Assembly: GCA_016715815.1 (NCBI GenBank)
Contig: JADJXN010000014.1
Coordinates: 62,001 to 126,000, forward strand
DNA: 64,000 nt
Direction of reading: 5' to 3'
Source: Oligoflexia bacterium
GTDB taxonomy: Bacteria; Bdellovibrionota; Bdellovibrionia; JABDDW01
Part shown: positions 8,075 through 17,550 of the stretch, piece after piece
How positions within the stretch are numbered: the first letter of the stretch is position 1
Layout of the letters: every line of letters starts with the position of its first letter
Notes under the pieces: generated by a model
What the model was told of the DNA's origin: nothing
Databases searched by the model: none
What the model saw: only the letters and a program-made list of their open reading frames with translations
Program-made: the position numbers and the translations under genes

Positions 8075-8680
8075 ATGGAACAGTTTTTAAACGCCTTTAT
8101 ACCTTTATTTTTTGCCTTTGATGCCATAGGAATTTTGCCCGTTTTCATGTCTATTACGCAGGATCTTTTTATAGATAAAAAAAGACTCATTTTACACCAG
8201 GCTGTTTTAACAGCCTTTTTTTTAAGCCTTGTTTTTATTTATCTTGGTAAAGGGATCTTTCATTTTTTAGGAATTACTGTGGCCGATTTTAGAATAGCCG
8301 GCGGAATTTTACTTTTAGTTATTGCCACCTACGACCTCATTGTTACTCGCCAAGCCAGGGCCAAAAATAATACAGCGGTAACAGAAGGTGTAGAGGAAGA
8401 AACCCATGTGGGAATTGTTCCTATTGGAATGCCACTCATAGTGGGTCCAGCGGTTTTAACCACTTTACTTTTATCAACGGGTCAAAATGGTTACACAGCA
8501 ACTACTGCAGCTCTTTTAGCAAATATTTTTATAGTTTGGGTGGTGTTTTATTATTCAGATAAAATCATTAAAGTTATCCGTAAAGCTGGTGCCATTGCTG
8601 TTGGCAAAGTATTTTCTCTACTTCTTGCTGCCATTGCAGTTAAAATGATCCGCATTGGTATTTTAGAGTATATTAAGTAA
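8075..8680 (+). CDS. MarC-family integral membrane protein
   Basis: A 201-residue polytopic inner-membrane protein with six hydrophobic segments. It begins EQFLNAFIPLFFAFDAIGIL and contains VPIGMPLIVGPAVLTTLLL, the conserved segments of the MarC (UPF0056) family. The function of the family is not established; the old link to multiple antibiotic resistance was not upheld. A poorly charged loop RQARAKNNTAVTEGVEEE separates the two halves, as usual. The 3' end overlaps radA by 18 bp. Confidence 0.9.
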   Translation: MEQFLNAFIPLFFAFDAIGILPVFMSITQDLFIDKKRLILHQAVLTAFFLSLVFIYLGKGIFHFLGITVADFRIAGGILLLVIATYDLIVTRQARAKNNTAVTEGVEEETHVGIVPIGMPLIVGPAVLTTLLLSTGQNGYTATTAALLANIFIVWVVFYYSDKIIKVIRKAGAIAVGKVFSLLLAAIAVKMIRIGILEYIK

Positions 8681-9979
8681 ATCTTTAATTGTTTTTAAAG
8701 GCTTTTCTACTTTTTTAAAACCCATTTTTTGAGCTTCTTTTAAGCGTAATTCTGGAAAACTGACTTGTCTTACTTCACCGGTTAAACCAAGCTCACCAAA
8801 AAAGAAGAGATTCTTTGGTATTTCAGAATTTTTGAGGCTTGAAAGAAGTGCTGCTGCAACGGCTAAGTCTGCCGCCGGTTCTGTAATTTTAAACCCGCCA
8901 ACAATATTCACAAACACATCATGGGCATATAAATCTAAACGTAAGTGTTTGTCTAAAATAGCCAAAATTAAATGAAGTCTATTTACATCAATTCCAATGG
9001 CTGTTCTTCTGGGCATATTCATATTTGTTCTTGTGGCAAGAGCTTGTACTTCAACAAGCAGCGGTCTTGTTCCTTCAACTGCACAAAATACGGTGCTTCC
9101 AGGGGCTGACACCTCAGATTGAGATAAAAATAATTCAGAAGGGTTTTTAACTTCTCTAAGGCCACTTGCCAGCATTTCAAAAACACCAATTTCATGAACG
9201 GGGCCAAAGCGATTTTTTAAGGAGCGTAAAATTCTATACTGGTAAGTATTATCGCCTTCAAAACTTAAAACTGTATCTACCATGTGTTCTAAAACTTTAG
9301 GGCCTGCAATGCTTCCATCTTTTGTTATGTGGCCTACAAGAAGCACACTTGAGTTTTTAGTTTTTGCTAGATACATAAGTTTTGCCGCACATTCTCTAAC
9401 TTGCGAAACAGAGCCAGGCGCAGATTGAAGCTGTGGCAAGTAAACTGTTTGAATAGAATCTATCACTACAAGATAAGGATTTAATTTTTCACACAAGCTT
9501 AAAATAGCATCCATATTTGTTTCACTGGCTATAAATAAGTTTTCAGAATTGGCATTTAATCTTTTTGCACGCATTTGTGTCTGGTGCACACTTTCTTCTC
9601 CTGAGATGTAGAGAATTTTTTTGCCATTTTGTGCAAGTTTATTTGCAGCCTGAAGCATAAGAGTTGATTTCCCAATACCAGGATCCCCCCCTAAGAGGGT
9701 AAAACTTCCCTGGACTAGTCCTCCACCAAGGACACGGTCTAGTTCTAAAATATTTGTAGACTGGCTTTTTGGAATTTCATTTTCAGATTTAAAATCAGAG
9801 ACAGTGTAGAACTGTTTGTCTCCAGTACCTAGCCCACGGGCTGACTCTTGTGTCTGAGGAGCGCTATATTTTTCCTCAGCAAAGCTGTTCCACTCTGAGC
9901 AATCAGGGCATTTGCCTAACCACTTAGGGCTTTGAAATCCACAATTTTGACATGCAAATATTGTTTTTTGTTTCGCCAT
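8663..9979 (-). CDS. radA: DNA repair protein RadA
   Basis: RecA-like DnaB-type helicase that helps branch migration during recombinational repair. A zinc finger uses Cys10, Cys13, Cys24 and Cys27 (CQNC...CPDC). Walker A is GGDPGIGKST, followed by ISGEES, the RadA-specific LKNRFG motif, and a C-terminal Lon-like domain (GIDVNRLHLILAIL, FVNIVGG). At 438 residues it is slightly shorter than the 450-460 typical. Divergent from the TPR gene with only 46 bp between; an AT-rich TATGATAAAAT box lies there. Confidence 0.96.
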   Translation of the reverse strand: MAKQKTIFACQNCGFQSPKWLGKCPDCSEWNSFAEEKYSAPQTQESARGLGTGDKQFYTVSDFKSENEIPKSQSTNILELDRVLGGGLVQGSFTLLGGDPGIGKSTLMLQAANKLAQNGKKILYISGEESVHQTQMRAKRLNANSENLFIASETNMDAILSLCEKLNPYLVVIDSIQTVYLPQLQSAPGSVSQVRECAAKLMYLAKTKNSSVLLVGHITKDGSIAGPKVLEHMVDTVLSFEGDNTYQYRILRSLKNRFGPVHEIGVFEMLASGLREVKNPSELFLSQSEVSAPGSTVFCAVEGTRPLLVEVQALATRTNMNMPRRTAIGIDVNRLHLILAILDKHLRLDLYAHDVFVNIVGGFKITEPAADLAVAAALLSSLKNSEIPKNLFFFGELGLTGEVRQVSFPELRLKEAQKMGFKKVEKPLKTIKDLLNIL

Positions 9980-10025
9980 AGGACTTCCGTAACACGCCAG
10001 CTATGATAAAATAAAGTTTAAAAAC

Positions 10026-10772
10026 ATGAAATTTATTAAATTTGTCTTTACCCTATCAATTTGCCTCTTTCCAATGCAGTTAGCGCTCTCAGCTACTCCA
10101 ATGGAGGCCTTTAAGAAAAAACTTGAAAAAGAAACAAAACCGTTAGAGTTGGCAAAAGCTGCTTTTGGGCTTGGCGTTTTATATTATAACGAAAATGAAA
10201 AGATCAAAAGTAAAGAGCACTTTGAATTAGCCATTAAACATGGCACACGCCTTTTAGACTATGCCAACTTTTATTTAGGTTTAATTCATGTTGAAAACAA
10301 AAACTACAATGAAGCAAAAAAATACTTTGAGCTTGTTGTAAAAGAACAACCCCAAAGTGTTAGAAAAGTTGAGGCAGAACTTCAACTAGCACTGATTGCA
10401 AAACAACAAGAACAATGGGCTGAGGCTTTGCGATTATTAAAATATTTAGCTAGAAAATATCGTGGAGATATAAAACATAAAGACATTTTAGTAAGTTATT
10501 TTGAGGTAGCTAGTTCAAAAAATCAAAAGCAAGAGGCCTGCCAGGCAGCTCTTTTACTTTATACAAAGTATCCAACCCACCCAATAGACCCAACAGCCTC
10601 TGGTTGCAGTGTTTCCTTAAGAGACCAAGAAAGAAGGTTTACACAATTACTTCTTAGTGCAGAGTTTGATCAAATAAGAGTGGAGATTCAAAAATTAACA
10701 GCTAAAATCCGCCAAGATTCAAAAGCCCATCCACAAGAGATGGGATTTTATGAAACTCAATTAGGAGAGTGA
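10026..10772 (+). CDS. Exported TPR protein, probably the N-terminal part of a split lytic transglycosylase
   Basis: A 248-residue protein with a signal peptide (FVFTLSICLFPMQLALSA) followed by tetratricopeptide-like helix pairs (AAFGLGVLYYNENEKIKSKE, NFYLGLIHVENKNYNEA, AELQLALIAKQQEQWAEAL). It stops at a TGA that overlaps the next start (GTGA). The next frame continues TPR repeats and ends with an SLT domain but has no export signal. Together they make one 768-residue Slt-like protein. Either a real frameshift or sequencing error split one gene, or two coupled genes encode partners. Confidence 0.75.
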   Translation: MKFIKFVFTLSICLFPMQLALSATPMEAFKKKLEKETKPLELAKAAFGLGVLYYNENEKIKSKEHFELAIKHGTRLLDYANFYLGLIHVENKNYNEAKKYFELVVKEQPQSVRKVEAELQLALIAKQQEQWAEALRLLKYLARKYRGDIKHKDILVSYFEVASSKNQKQEACQAALLLYTKYPTHPIDPTASGCSVSLRDQERRFTQLLLSAEFDQIRVEIQKLTAKIRQDSKAHPQEMGFYETQLGE

Positions 10773-12331
10773 ATTTAAGTGAAGGTAAAATTAAAGAGGC
10801 CATTGAAAACTTTCATACAGCGCAAGATATGTTGGGCCATACTTACACATTGCAAATGCTTTTAGGTAAAGCTTACTCACAAACAGAAAATTACGCTGCA
10901 GCTATTGAACCCTATGTAAGAGCCTATGAGATAACTCCAAGAAATAAAAAGGGGCACATAGCTCTGTTTCAGGCAGCATTTTTAAGTTACCAAAATAGAG
11001 ATTATGACGGTGCTGCAAGACGTTTTGAGCAGTTATTAAAACATGCGCGTGGAAAAATTTTGACAGACACAAAATGGCATATGGCCTGGATCCGCTATTT
11101 AAAAGAAGATTATGTGGGGGCGATAAGGGCCTTTCAGGAGCTATCTAAAGATAGAAGGCTTGATAAGGTAGACAAAGAAAAACTACTTTATTGGCAAGCC
11201 ATGAGTAAGTATAGAATGGGCTTTTCTGAGGAAGCACAATCTATTTTTAAAATTTTGGCGCAAGAAAAGCGTATTGGTTATTACACAATTGCAGCACAAG
11301 CTAGACTTGCGGTTATTCCTGATGGGCCTGCTTTTATTGCTCCAAAAGCAGATAATTCGGTCCCCCAACCTGATAGAGCTGTTAATAGCGCAGAATCTGA
11401 GAATACAAATCAATCAACAACAGATAGTTTAGCAGAGCCCGTTCAACCTGAAACACATACCCAAGAAGATGAAGAGCAACCACAAGAACAAGCAGAAGTG
11501 GATAAGCAAGAAGAAGTCACAACGCTTAAAGAGCCAAAGCTAGCACTGCATTTTGAAAAGGCAAAAGATATTGCAGAGCTTCAAGTTGATGATAAATGGG
11601 CAAGACTTGAGCTTAGAGAAATTGAGAAAAGAACAAGAAACATAAGTTATCTTCAACTTCTTATGACAGAGTATGCAAAAGTAAAAGAATATAACCGCTC
11701 TGCCTATATTGCAGATGTTGTCTTTGCCCGTACTCGTGAAAAAGAAGGTTTTAACGGAGCTGCACACTACTGGCAACATGCTTTTCCAAAAGCCTTTGAG
11801 AGTTATATTTTAAAAAGTTCAGAAAAGTTTGATATACCCTCAACCCTTATTTGGAGTGTGATTCGCGGAGAGAGTGGTTACAGAGTAGATATTCATTCCT
11901 CAGCAGGAGCGTTGGGGCTGATGCAAATAATTCCAAAAACAGGTAAGAAAATATCTGAGAATTTAAATTACCCCATGTTTACAAAAGAGATGCTTTTAAA
12001 CCCTGAAATAAATATTCAATTTGGTACTTGGTATTTAAAAAGGCTTAACCGCATTATGGGGGGGTATTACCCTCTTGTTTTTGCGTCATACAATGCGGGG
12101 CCACACAGAGTGAAGGGCTGGCTTAAAGAATTTGGCCATTTAGATATAGATGAATTTATAGAGCATATACCTTATTTTGAAACTAGAAATTATGTTAAAA
12201 AAATTGTGAGAAATTATTTTATTTACAACGCACTTTATAACAAGAAAAATAAATCCTTTGATTGGTTAACAAAAAAGTTTACTATCCGTTTTGACGGAGC
12301 CAAACCAGCAAGGGAAGATTGGGATGAGTAA
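10769..12331 (+). CDS. Soluble lytic murein transglycosylase (Slt-like) catalytic part
   Basis: Cleaves the MurNAc-GlcNAc bond in peptidoglycan with 1,6-anhydro product formation, in the periplasm. TPR-like helices fill residues 1-185. An acidic Gln/Glu-rich linker of about 60 residues follows. The C-terminal SLT domain has the catalytic glutamate in IRGESGY, then GALGLMQI and FASYNAGP. A signal peptide is missing, which is odd for a cell-wall enzyme and points to the exported TPR frame upstream as its missing N-terminus. The GTG start directly abuts an AGGAGA, too close for normal initiation. It overlaps the next gene by 8 bp. Confidence 0.85.
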   Translation: MNLSEGKIKEAIENFHTAQDMLGHTYTLQMLLGKAYSQTENYAAAIEPYVRAYEITPRNKKGHIALFQAAFLSYQNRDYDGAARRFEQLLKHARGKILTDTKWHMAWIRYLKEDYVGAIRAFQELSKDRRLDKVDKEKLLYWQAMSKYRMGFSEEAQSIFKILAQEKRIGYYTIAAQARLAVIPDGPAFIAPKADNSVPQPDRAVNSAESENTNQSTTDSLAEPVQPETHTQEDEEQPQEQAEVDKQEEVTTLKEPKLALHFEKAKDIAELQVDDKWARLELREIEKRTRNISYLQLLMTEYAKVKEYNRSAYIADVVFARTREKEGFNGAAHYWQHAFPKAFESYILKSSEKFDIPSTLIWSVIRGESGYRVDIHSSAGALGLMQIIPKTGKKISENLNYPMFTKEMLLNPEINIQFGTWYLKRLNRIMGGYYPLVFASYNAGPHRVKGWLKEFGHLDIDEFIEHIPYFETRNYVKKIVRNYFIYNALYNKKNKSFDWLTKKFTIRFDGAKPAREDWDE

Positions 12332-13835
12332 GCCGTATCTTTTTATATTTATTTTTGTTGGTTTTCTTAACAGTTCCTGTTTTTTACAAAAAAGTATAGA
12401 CACCGATGACGGGCCTAAAATTACTTTTGCCTTTTCAAATTATGCCCCCTCTTTAGATTGGCAAAAAAAGTTAACCCTTCCAGCCACAATTGCCATTACT
12501 AACATGCTTTGTGGCCTTGTGGATTATGATTATGACAACTTCCAGGCATTTATTGTTCCAAGCTGTGCCCAAAATTGGGAGGCACATCAAAATTTTACTC
12601 AGTGGGTTTTTAAAATTAAAAAAGATATTAAGTGGTCAGACGGTAAACCGCTTACTGCTGAGCATTTTATTTCTTCATTTAAGCGCCTGTTGCAGCCAGA
12701 TATGCATTCTCCTTATGCTAGAATTTTATTTTCAGTAAAAAATGCAAAAAAGTTTTATTTAGGTGAAATTAAAAATTTTGAAGAGGTTGGTATCATAAAA
12801 ACAGATGACTACACCTTGCAATTTATTTTAGAAGCGCCTTATGAACGCTTTATATATAATTTAGCTCACCCAAGTACTTACCCCATTCGCGAAGAGCATG
12901 AAAAAATGTTTAACACTATTAAAAAGCAGCTGGATACAATACCCTGGCTTGGACCTTATAAACTTATTCACCATACAAAAAAAAGAATAGGGCTTTTAAA
13001 TTATGTTGATGCCACGGGTGTGGTAAAACGTTTTGATTTATTAACTGATGTAAAAAAAGAAAAACTTTCTAGAATGATTAAAGAGAATAAAGCACAAATT
13101 ATCTTTGATTTTGATGATTTAAAAATGAGAAACATAAGGCGCTTTAAATTGCCAGCTTTTGAAATGATTTTTGCCCATTTTATTACAAAAAATAAGCCTT
13201 TAAATAACCCTATTATGCGAAGAATTTTTAGCCACTGTATTAATAAAGACGATCTCACTCTCATTGAGCCACAAACAGCTTCTTTAGGTGGTGTTATACC
13301 TCCTGGAGTAGAGGGGTACGAAAGTAACCGTGGAACACGCTTTGACCCAGAAATGGCAAAACTTGTATTAAGAAACGCTAAATATGAACCTGAAATAAAA
13401 AAGTATGAATACCCTTTATATGTTCAAACACAGGATCTTTTACCAATTGCTAAAAATTTAAAAGATCAGTGGAAAAAATGTTTAAACCTAGATGTTAAAA
13501 TTATGTCGGAGCCTTATGATGGTAAGGCTAAGGTAATGGGCATTGTGCTTGAAAAAGTTTTAGGTTTAAGCTTAGACCCTTCATATTATTTAAACCTTTT
13601 TGATAAAAAATCAGACTTTAACATGACTGGCTGGAGAAACTACGAGTTTGACCAATATTTAAAAAAGCCAAAACTTGCAAAAGCCCAGCACATGTTGGTA
13701 GAAGAAGAAATACCTGTTTTACCTCTGCTTTCCTACTTTCATACAGTTGTTACTAGGTCTGAAGTAAGGGGGTTAAAACAAAATTTTAACAGATATATAG
13801 ATTTAAGAAGTATTTCCCTTGAGCGTACTAGATGA
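12324..13835 (+). CDS. Peptide ABC transporter substrate-binding lipoprotein (SBP family 5)
   Basis: Binds oligopeptides or similar ligands in the periplasm for import. The 503-residue protein begins with a lipoprotein signal (VGFLNSSC). It shows the family-5 order: CGLVDYDYDN, WVFKIKKDIKWSDGKPLTAE, SFKRLLQPD, and later VGPEGY-like segment GVIPPGVEGYES. The start at 12324 is preferred because AGGGAAG lies upstream and it puts the signal sequence first. Translation is coupled to the transglycosylase (8 bp overlap) and to the permease gene (ATGA). With a murein hydrolase upstream, uptake of cell-wall peptides is a reasonable inference. Confidence 0.88.
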   Translation: MSKPYLFIFIFVGFLNSSCFLQKSIDTDDGPKITFAFSNYAPSLDWQKKLTLPATIAITNMLCGLVDYDYDNFQAFIVPSCAQNWEAHQNFTQWVFKIKKDIKWSDGKPLTAEHFISSFKRLLQPDMHSPYARILFSVKNAKKFYLGEIKNFEEVGIIKTDDYTLQFILEAPYERFIYNLAHPSTYPIREEHEKMFNTIKKQLDTIPWLGPYKLIHHTKKRIGLLNYVDATGVVKRFDLLTDVKKEKLSRMIKENKAQIIFDFDDLKMRNIRRFKLPAFEMIFAHFITKNKPLNNPIMRRIFSHCINKDDLTLIEPQTASLGGVIPPGVEGYESNRGTRFDPEMAKLVLRNAKYEPEIKKYEYPLYVQTQDLLPIAKNLKDQWKKCLNLDVKIMSEPYDGKAKVMGIVLEKVLGLSLDPSYYLNLFDKKSDFNMTGWRNYEFDQYLKKPKLAKAQHMLVEEEIPVLPLLSYFHTVVTRSEVRGLKQNFNRYIDLRSISLERTR

Positions 13836-14752
13836 AAAAAGTTTTTAATAAACTTTTACAATTATTTTTAACTCTTTTTGTTATTTCAACATTACTGTTT
13901 TTTATTTTACGTTTTTTGCCCGGCTCTCCTTTTGATGAAGAAATAGCATTAAGCCCTGAGGTAAAACAAAGCATAGAAGCTTATTATAAACTTGATCAAC
14001 CCATTTATGTTCAGTACCTCAGTTACATGAAGGGACTTTTAAGTGGAGACTTGGGGGAGTCTTATAAATTTCAAGGCTTATCTGTTAATACTATTTTAGC
14101 TCAAACACTGCCAAGTACTTTAGCTTTAGGGTTAATGGCACTTTTATTTAGTTATTTTGTGGGGGTGATTTTGGCCATTTCCTCAATTAATCCCAAAAAG
14201 CCTTTATGGAATAAATCAGTTCAATTTTTTTCAAACGCGGCGAGCTCTATTCCTAATTTTTTATCTGCTCCCTTATTAATTCTTATTTTTAGCTTTTGGT
14301 TAGACCTACTTCCCCCAGCGCTTTGGGAGGGTCCGAGCTATTATATTCTTCCAGTTGTAGCGTTATCTTTACGGCCCATGAGTTTAATCATTAGGCTATT
14401 AAGATACTCTGGCCTTGAAAGCATTAGGGCTGATTATGTGCGAATGGCTTTAGCAAAAGGGGTTTCAACAAGTGCCATTTTATTTAAACATGTTTTAAAA
14501 AATTCTCTCATTCCACTACTTGCAATTTCAGGGAGTTTATTTGCTCAAATTTTATCTGGAAGTTTTATTATTGAGCAAATTTTTGCAGTCCCCGGTCTTG
14601 CCAAGTATTTTGTAGAGTCTGTTACTAATAGAGATTACACCCTGGTTATTGGTTTAAGCCTTGTGTATTCAATCATTTTAGTAACTGCTAATATGTTTTT
14701 TGATTTATTAGTACAAATTATTGATCCTCGCATTCAAAGGGAGGCATCATGA
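13832..14752 (+). CDS. Peptide ABC transporter permease, DppB/OppB type
   Basis: Inner-membrane permease with six predicted membrane segments. The family start LRFLPGSPFDEE, the hydrophobic core, and the EAA loop RADYVRMALAKGVSTSAILF, which docks the ATPase, are all visible. At 306 residues it has normal length. It overlaps the binding-protein gene by 4 bp and the second permease by 4 bp, so the three form one operon. Confidence 0.92.
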   Translation: MKKVFNKLLQLFLTLFVISTLLFFILRFLPGSPFDEEIALSPEVKQSIEAYYKLDQPIYVQYLSYMKGLLSGDLGESYKFQGLSVNTILAQTLPSTLALGLMALLFSYFVGVILAISSINPKKPLWNKSVQFFSNAASSIPNFLSAPLLILIFSFWLDLLPPALWEGPSYYILPVVALSLRPMSLIIRLLRYSGLESIRADYVRMALAKGVSTSAILFKHVLKNSLIPLLAISGSLFAQILSGSFIIEQIFAVPGLAKYFVESVTNRDYTLVIGLSLVYSIILVTANMFFDLLVQIIDPRIQREAS

Positions 14753-15585
14753 AGAATAAGTGGGCATTAATTATTTTAATTATTATTATCTTGGCAGCGG
14801 TTTTTGCACCCCTTATTTCACCTTTTAGTTATGAAGAGCAAAATTTGGATAGAGTATTAATGGGGCCAAATTTTATTAATTTTATGGGTACTGATTCTTT
14901 AGGGCGTGATTTATACTCGCGCATTGTTTTTGGTTCAAGGGTGAGCCTTCTTGTTGGGTTATTTACAAGTATTATTGCACTTATCATTGGAGTTTTTTGG
15001 GGTTCTGTTTCAGGTTATGTGGGGGGCAGAGTTGATAATTTTTTTATGAGGTTTTTTGATATTCTACAATCCGTTCCCACGTTGGTTTTAATGATACTAA
15101 TGACTGTTTTTTGGAGCCGTTTTAAGGTTTTTGAGCAAGCTCACTTACAATCCATTTTTGAAGTAGTGATGTCACTTAGTATTATTACCTGGATTGGTAT
15201 TGCTCGTGTTGTGCGCGCTCAAGTAATTGAAATAAAAGCTCAACCCTATATTGATGCAGCAGTGGCCTTGGGGGTAAAGCCTATTGGTATTGTGCTAAAG
15301 CATATTTTACCTAACATTTTAGGTTCTTTAATTGTGCTGTTAAGTTTTCAGGTGCCTAGTAATATTATGCTTGAGAGTTTTTTAAGCTTCTTAGGTCTTG
15401 GTTTGCAACCGCCTTATAGTAGTTGGGGGGTATTAGCTAATGAAGGTTGGCGCAGTTTGCGCTCTGCACCTCATTTAATAGTCTTTCCAGGCTTTGTGTT
15501 ATTTATCACAATGCTTTGTCTTAACTACATTGGAGATGGCTTAAGGGATTATCTTGATCCAAAATCTGAAATTAAAAACTTTTGA
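14749..15585 (+). CDS. Peptide ABC transporter permease, DppC/OppC type
   Basis: Second permease of the importer, 278 residues. The N-terminal segment FAPLISPFSYEEQNL with MGTDSLGRDLYSRIVFGSR is diagnostic of the OppC/DppC group. The EAA loop is KAQPYIDAAVALGVKPIGI, and the C-terminus ends in NYIGDGLRDYLDPK. No OppD or OppF ATPase follows; the next genes are predicted outer-membrane proteins, so the ATPases must come from another locus. Confidence 0.93.
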   Translation: MKNKWALIILIIIILAAVFAPLISPFSYEEQNLDRVLMGPNFINFMGTDSLGRDLYSRIVFGSRVSLLVGLFTSIIALIIGVFWGSVSGYVGGRVDNFFMRFFDILQSVPTLVLMILMTVFWSRFKVFEQAHLQSIFEVVMSLSIITWIGIARVVRAQVIEIKAQPYIDAAVALGVKPIGIVLKHILPNILGSLIVLLSFQVPSNIMLESFLSFLGLGLQPPYSSWGVLANEGWRSLRSAPHLIVFPGFVLFITMLCLNYIGDGLRDYLDPKSEIKNF

Positions 15586-15616
15586 CATATTAGGCTAACT
15601 GCTTTTATCTACGCCT

Positions 15617-16486
15617 ATGCTTTTATCACTTTTACTTTTATTTTCACTTAAGGCGCAGGCTCAAGTTGATGCCACCTATGCCCATGAAAAAGATGCAGCC
15701 GTGTTATTGGGCCAAAAAATTCAAGAGCAATTTGGAATTAACAGCGGCTATGCCATAACTGAGGTCAGAGGAGTTACGCTCATGTCTCCTCGGTTTGAAT
15801 TTAGCGGCAAAATAAGAATTCTTGCTCGTATTGGAAATTTATTTACAACAAGCCTTGCTACTATTGGCACAAACCCATCAGAAGTAGTTTCTGTTACGGG
15901 CTTTGATCGCCCAAGCATTAGAGCGCGACAGCTTATCTATGGGGATTTTAAGCACGGCCGCTGGTATATTTTAGATTTAGGTTTAGCTCTTTTTAATATT
16001 TCAGGGTATGCGCCAGAACCTTTTAGGTACTGGAGTGCAAGAGTGGGTTTACATGAAGCCTTACATACTCCATTTATTTCACCTCGGTTTGAAATTGGCC
16101 TCACATTGCGTTCACGCTCAGACACTGTACAGGCCACAGGCCTTGCTTTTATTTACCCGCCAACGTTTGATGTTTCAGTGGGCTTTCATAAAGAAATTAA
16201 AGAAAAGTTTTACACCGCATTTAATTTAAAATTTGATCAAGCTTTAACAAATCAAAAAGTAGCAGGCATTTATGACCGCTCAAGCATAAGAGCTTTTGAA
16301 GCACCAACACTACTTGTGGGTTTTGCAGAGCTTGGTTGGCACATTGATTATATTAATAGTGTGTTTTTTAGGTTTTCTGATCACGTTTTTTCTTGGCCCA
16401 ATGATGTCAATTCCATGTTGTGGAATTATTTTGAAGAAGGGTATTTAGGTAGGTCTTACTCTTTGTACTGGAGATGGCAATGGTAG
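15617..16486 (+). CDS. Exported protein, probable outer-membrane beta-barrel
   Basis: A 289-residue protein with a signal peptide (LLSLLLLFSLKAQAQ). The remainder alternates polar and hydrophobic residues with many aromatics (RWYILDLGLALFNISGY, PPTFDVSVGFHKE) and ends in SLYWRWQW. This pattern suits a small beta-barrel ending in an aromatic residue. I do not recognise the family. It lies 31 bp after the permease gene and overlaps the following gene by 13 bp, so it probably belongs to the same transcript. Confidence 0.65.
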   Translation: MLLSLLLLFSLKAQAQVDATYAHEKDAAVLLGQKIQEQFGINSGYAITEVRGVTLMSPRFEFSGKIRILARIGNLFTTSLATIGTNPSEVVSVTGFDRPSIRARQLIYGDFKHGRWYILDLGLALFNISGYAPEPFRYWSARVGLHEALHTPFISPRFEIGLTLRSRSDTVQATGLAFIYPPTFDVSVGFHKEIKEKFYTAFNLKFDQALTNQKVAGIYDRSSIRAFEAPTLLVGFAELGWHIDYINSVFFRFSDHVFSWPNDVNSMLWNYFEEGYLGRSYSLYWRWQW

Positions 16487-17550
16487 CATTGCTTATTGTT
16501 TTACTCTTTAGTCAAAATAGCGAGGCCATTACTTACTCTGCTTACCGTACTATTGCTCAGGGAAGTGCGCGCAATATTGGAATGGGTGGGGCATTTGTGG
16601 GACTTGAGAATGATTCAAGCTCTGTGTGGCTAGCACCTTCTACATTGCCATTTTCTTCATTAAGGATTGATTTAAATTTAACTCAAAGCCAAACTTTTTC
16701 AACAGAGCCAACGCCAACAAACACTAGCGGGGAAATAGTAAGATCAGATTACAACATGTTCTCGGTTACCTTTTTAACAGCAAAAGATAACGCTTTTGTA
16801 ATTGGTTTTGGCCAACCCTACATAGAGGGCCATGGTAACCCCATTTATAATAACTCTGGTCTTTGGCTTGATGAGTATAGGGCTTCACATGCAAAAAAAT
16901 TAAGTAAGCATATTTCAGCAGCGCCCGTACTCATTTATAGAAGGTTAAATGCTAAATACGCTGGTTATAGAGATGTTTCAAATAATTATATTACTTCAGA
17001 ACAACTTGGAGAAAGTATTGACATTGGTTTGTCTGTTACTTTTAAGCTTGATGATTGGCTTTCTACAATCTCATGGGAGAACGAGAGAACATATAACCTT
17101 GGTAACCCCCAAGGCTATACAGTTTTAACCAATGGAATTCAGCCTGTTAAAATTCCTGCAACTACTCGATTGGGAATTTCAAAAACATTTCCTGAAGTAA
17201 GTATTATTGTTTCAGCTCAACTTGATTGGTTTATAGATACTAAAGGGTTATCAAGTTATCTTGATTCCCAAGCCACAACTAATACTTTAACTTCAACAAA
17301 AAATAATTTGTTTATTCCTAGGCTTGGTTTTGAACACCAATTTGTTGATAAATTTTGGGTAAAATCCTGGGTACGTCTTGGCTATTATGTAGAGCAACCA
17401 AAAATTGATTTGCAAGTCCCCCGTGGCCATTGGACTATTGGAGGTGAGGCAAAAATTTGGGTTATGTTTTTAAATTTTGCTTATGATTATGCTTCAGGCT
17501 ATGCCAATGCTGCCACATCTATGGGAATTACTATTTCTGATTATTGGTAG
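16474..17550 (+). CDS. PorV/FadL-like outer-membrane protein
   Basis: A 358-residue protein with a short signal sequence (VALLIVLLFSQNSEA). The mature start YRTIAQGSARNIGMGGAFVG followed by ENDSSSVWLAPS resembles the N-terminal plug of the FadL/PorV-type barrel family. The C-terminus has alternating barrel strands and ends DYW. The start lies inside the previous gene (13 bp overlap), with no clear ribosome site. It could work with the preceding barrel; no cargo can be named. Its 3' end overlaps the convergent glycosyltransferase by 20 bp. Confidence 0.72.
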   Translation: MAMVALLIVLLFSQNSEAITYSAYRTIAQGSARNIGMGGAFVGLENDSSSVWLAPSTLPFSSLRIDLNLTQSQTFSTEPTPTNTSGEIVRSDYNMFSVTFLTAKDNAFVIGFGQPYIEGHGNPIYNNSGLWLDEYRASHAKKLSKHISAAPVLIYRRLNAKYAGYRDVSNNYITSEQLGESIDIGLSVTFKLDDWLSTISWENERTYNLGNPQGYTVLTNGIQPVKIPATTRLGISKTFPEVSIIVSAQLDWFIDTKGLSSYLDSQATTNTLTSTKNNLFIPRLGFEHQFVDKFWVKSWVRLGYYVEQPKIDLQVPRGHWTIGGEAKIWVMFLNFAYDYASGYANAATSMGITISDYW

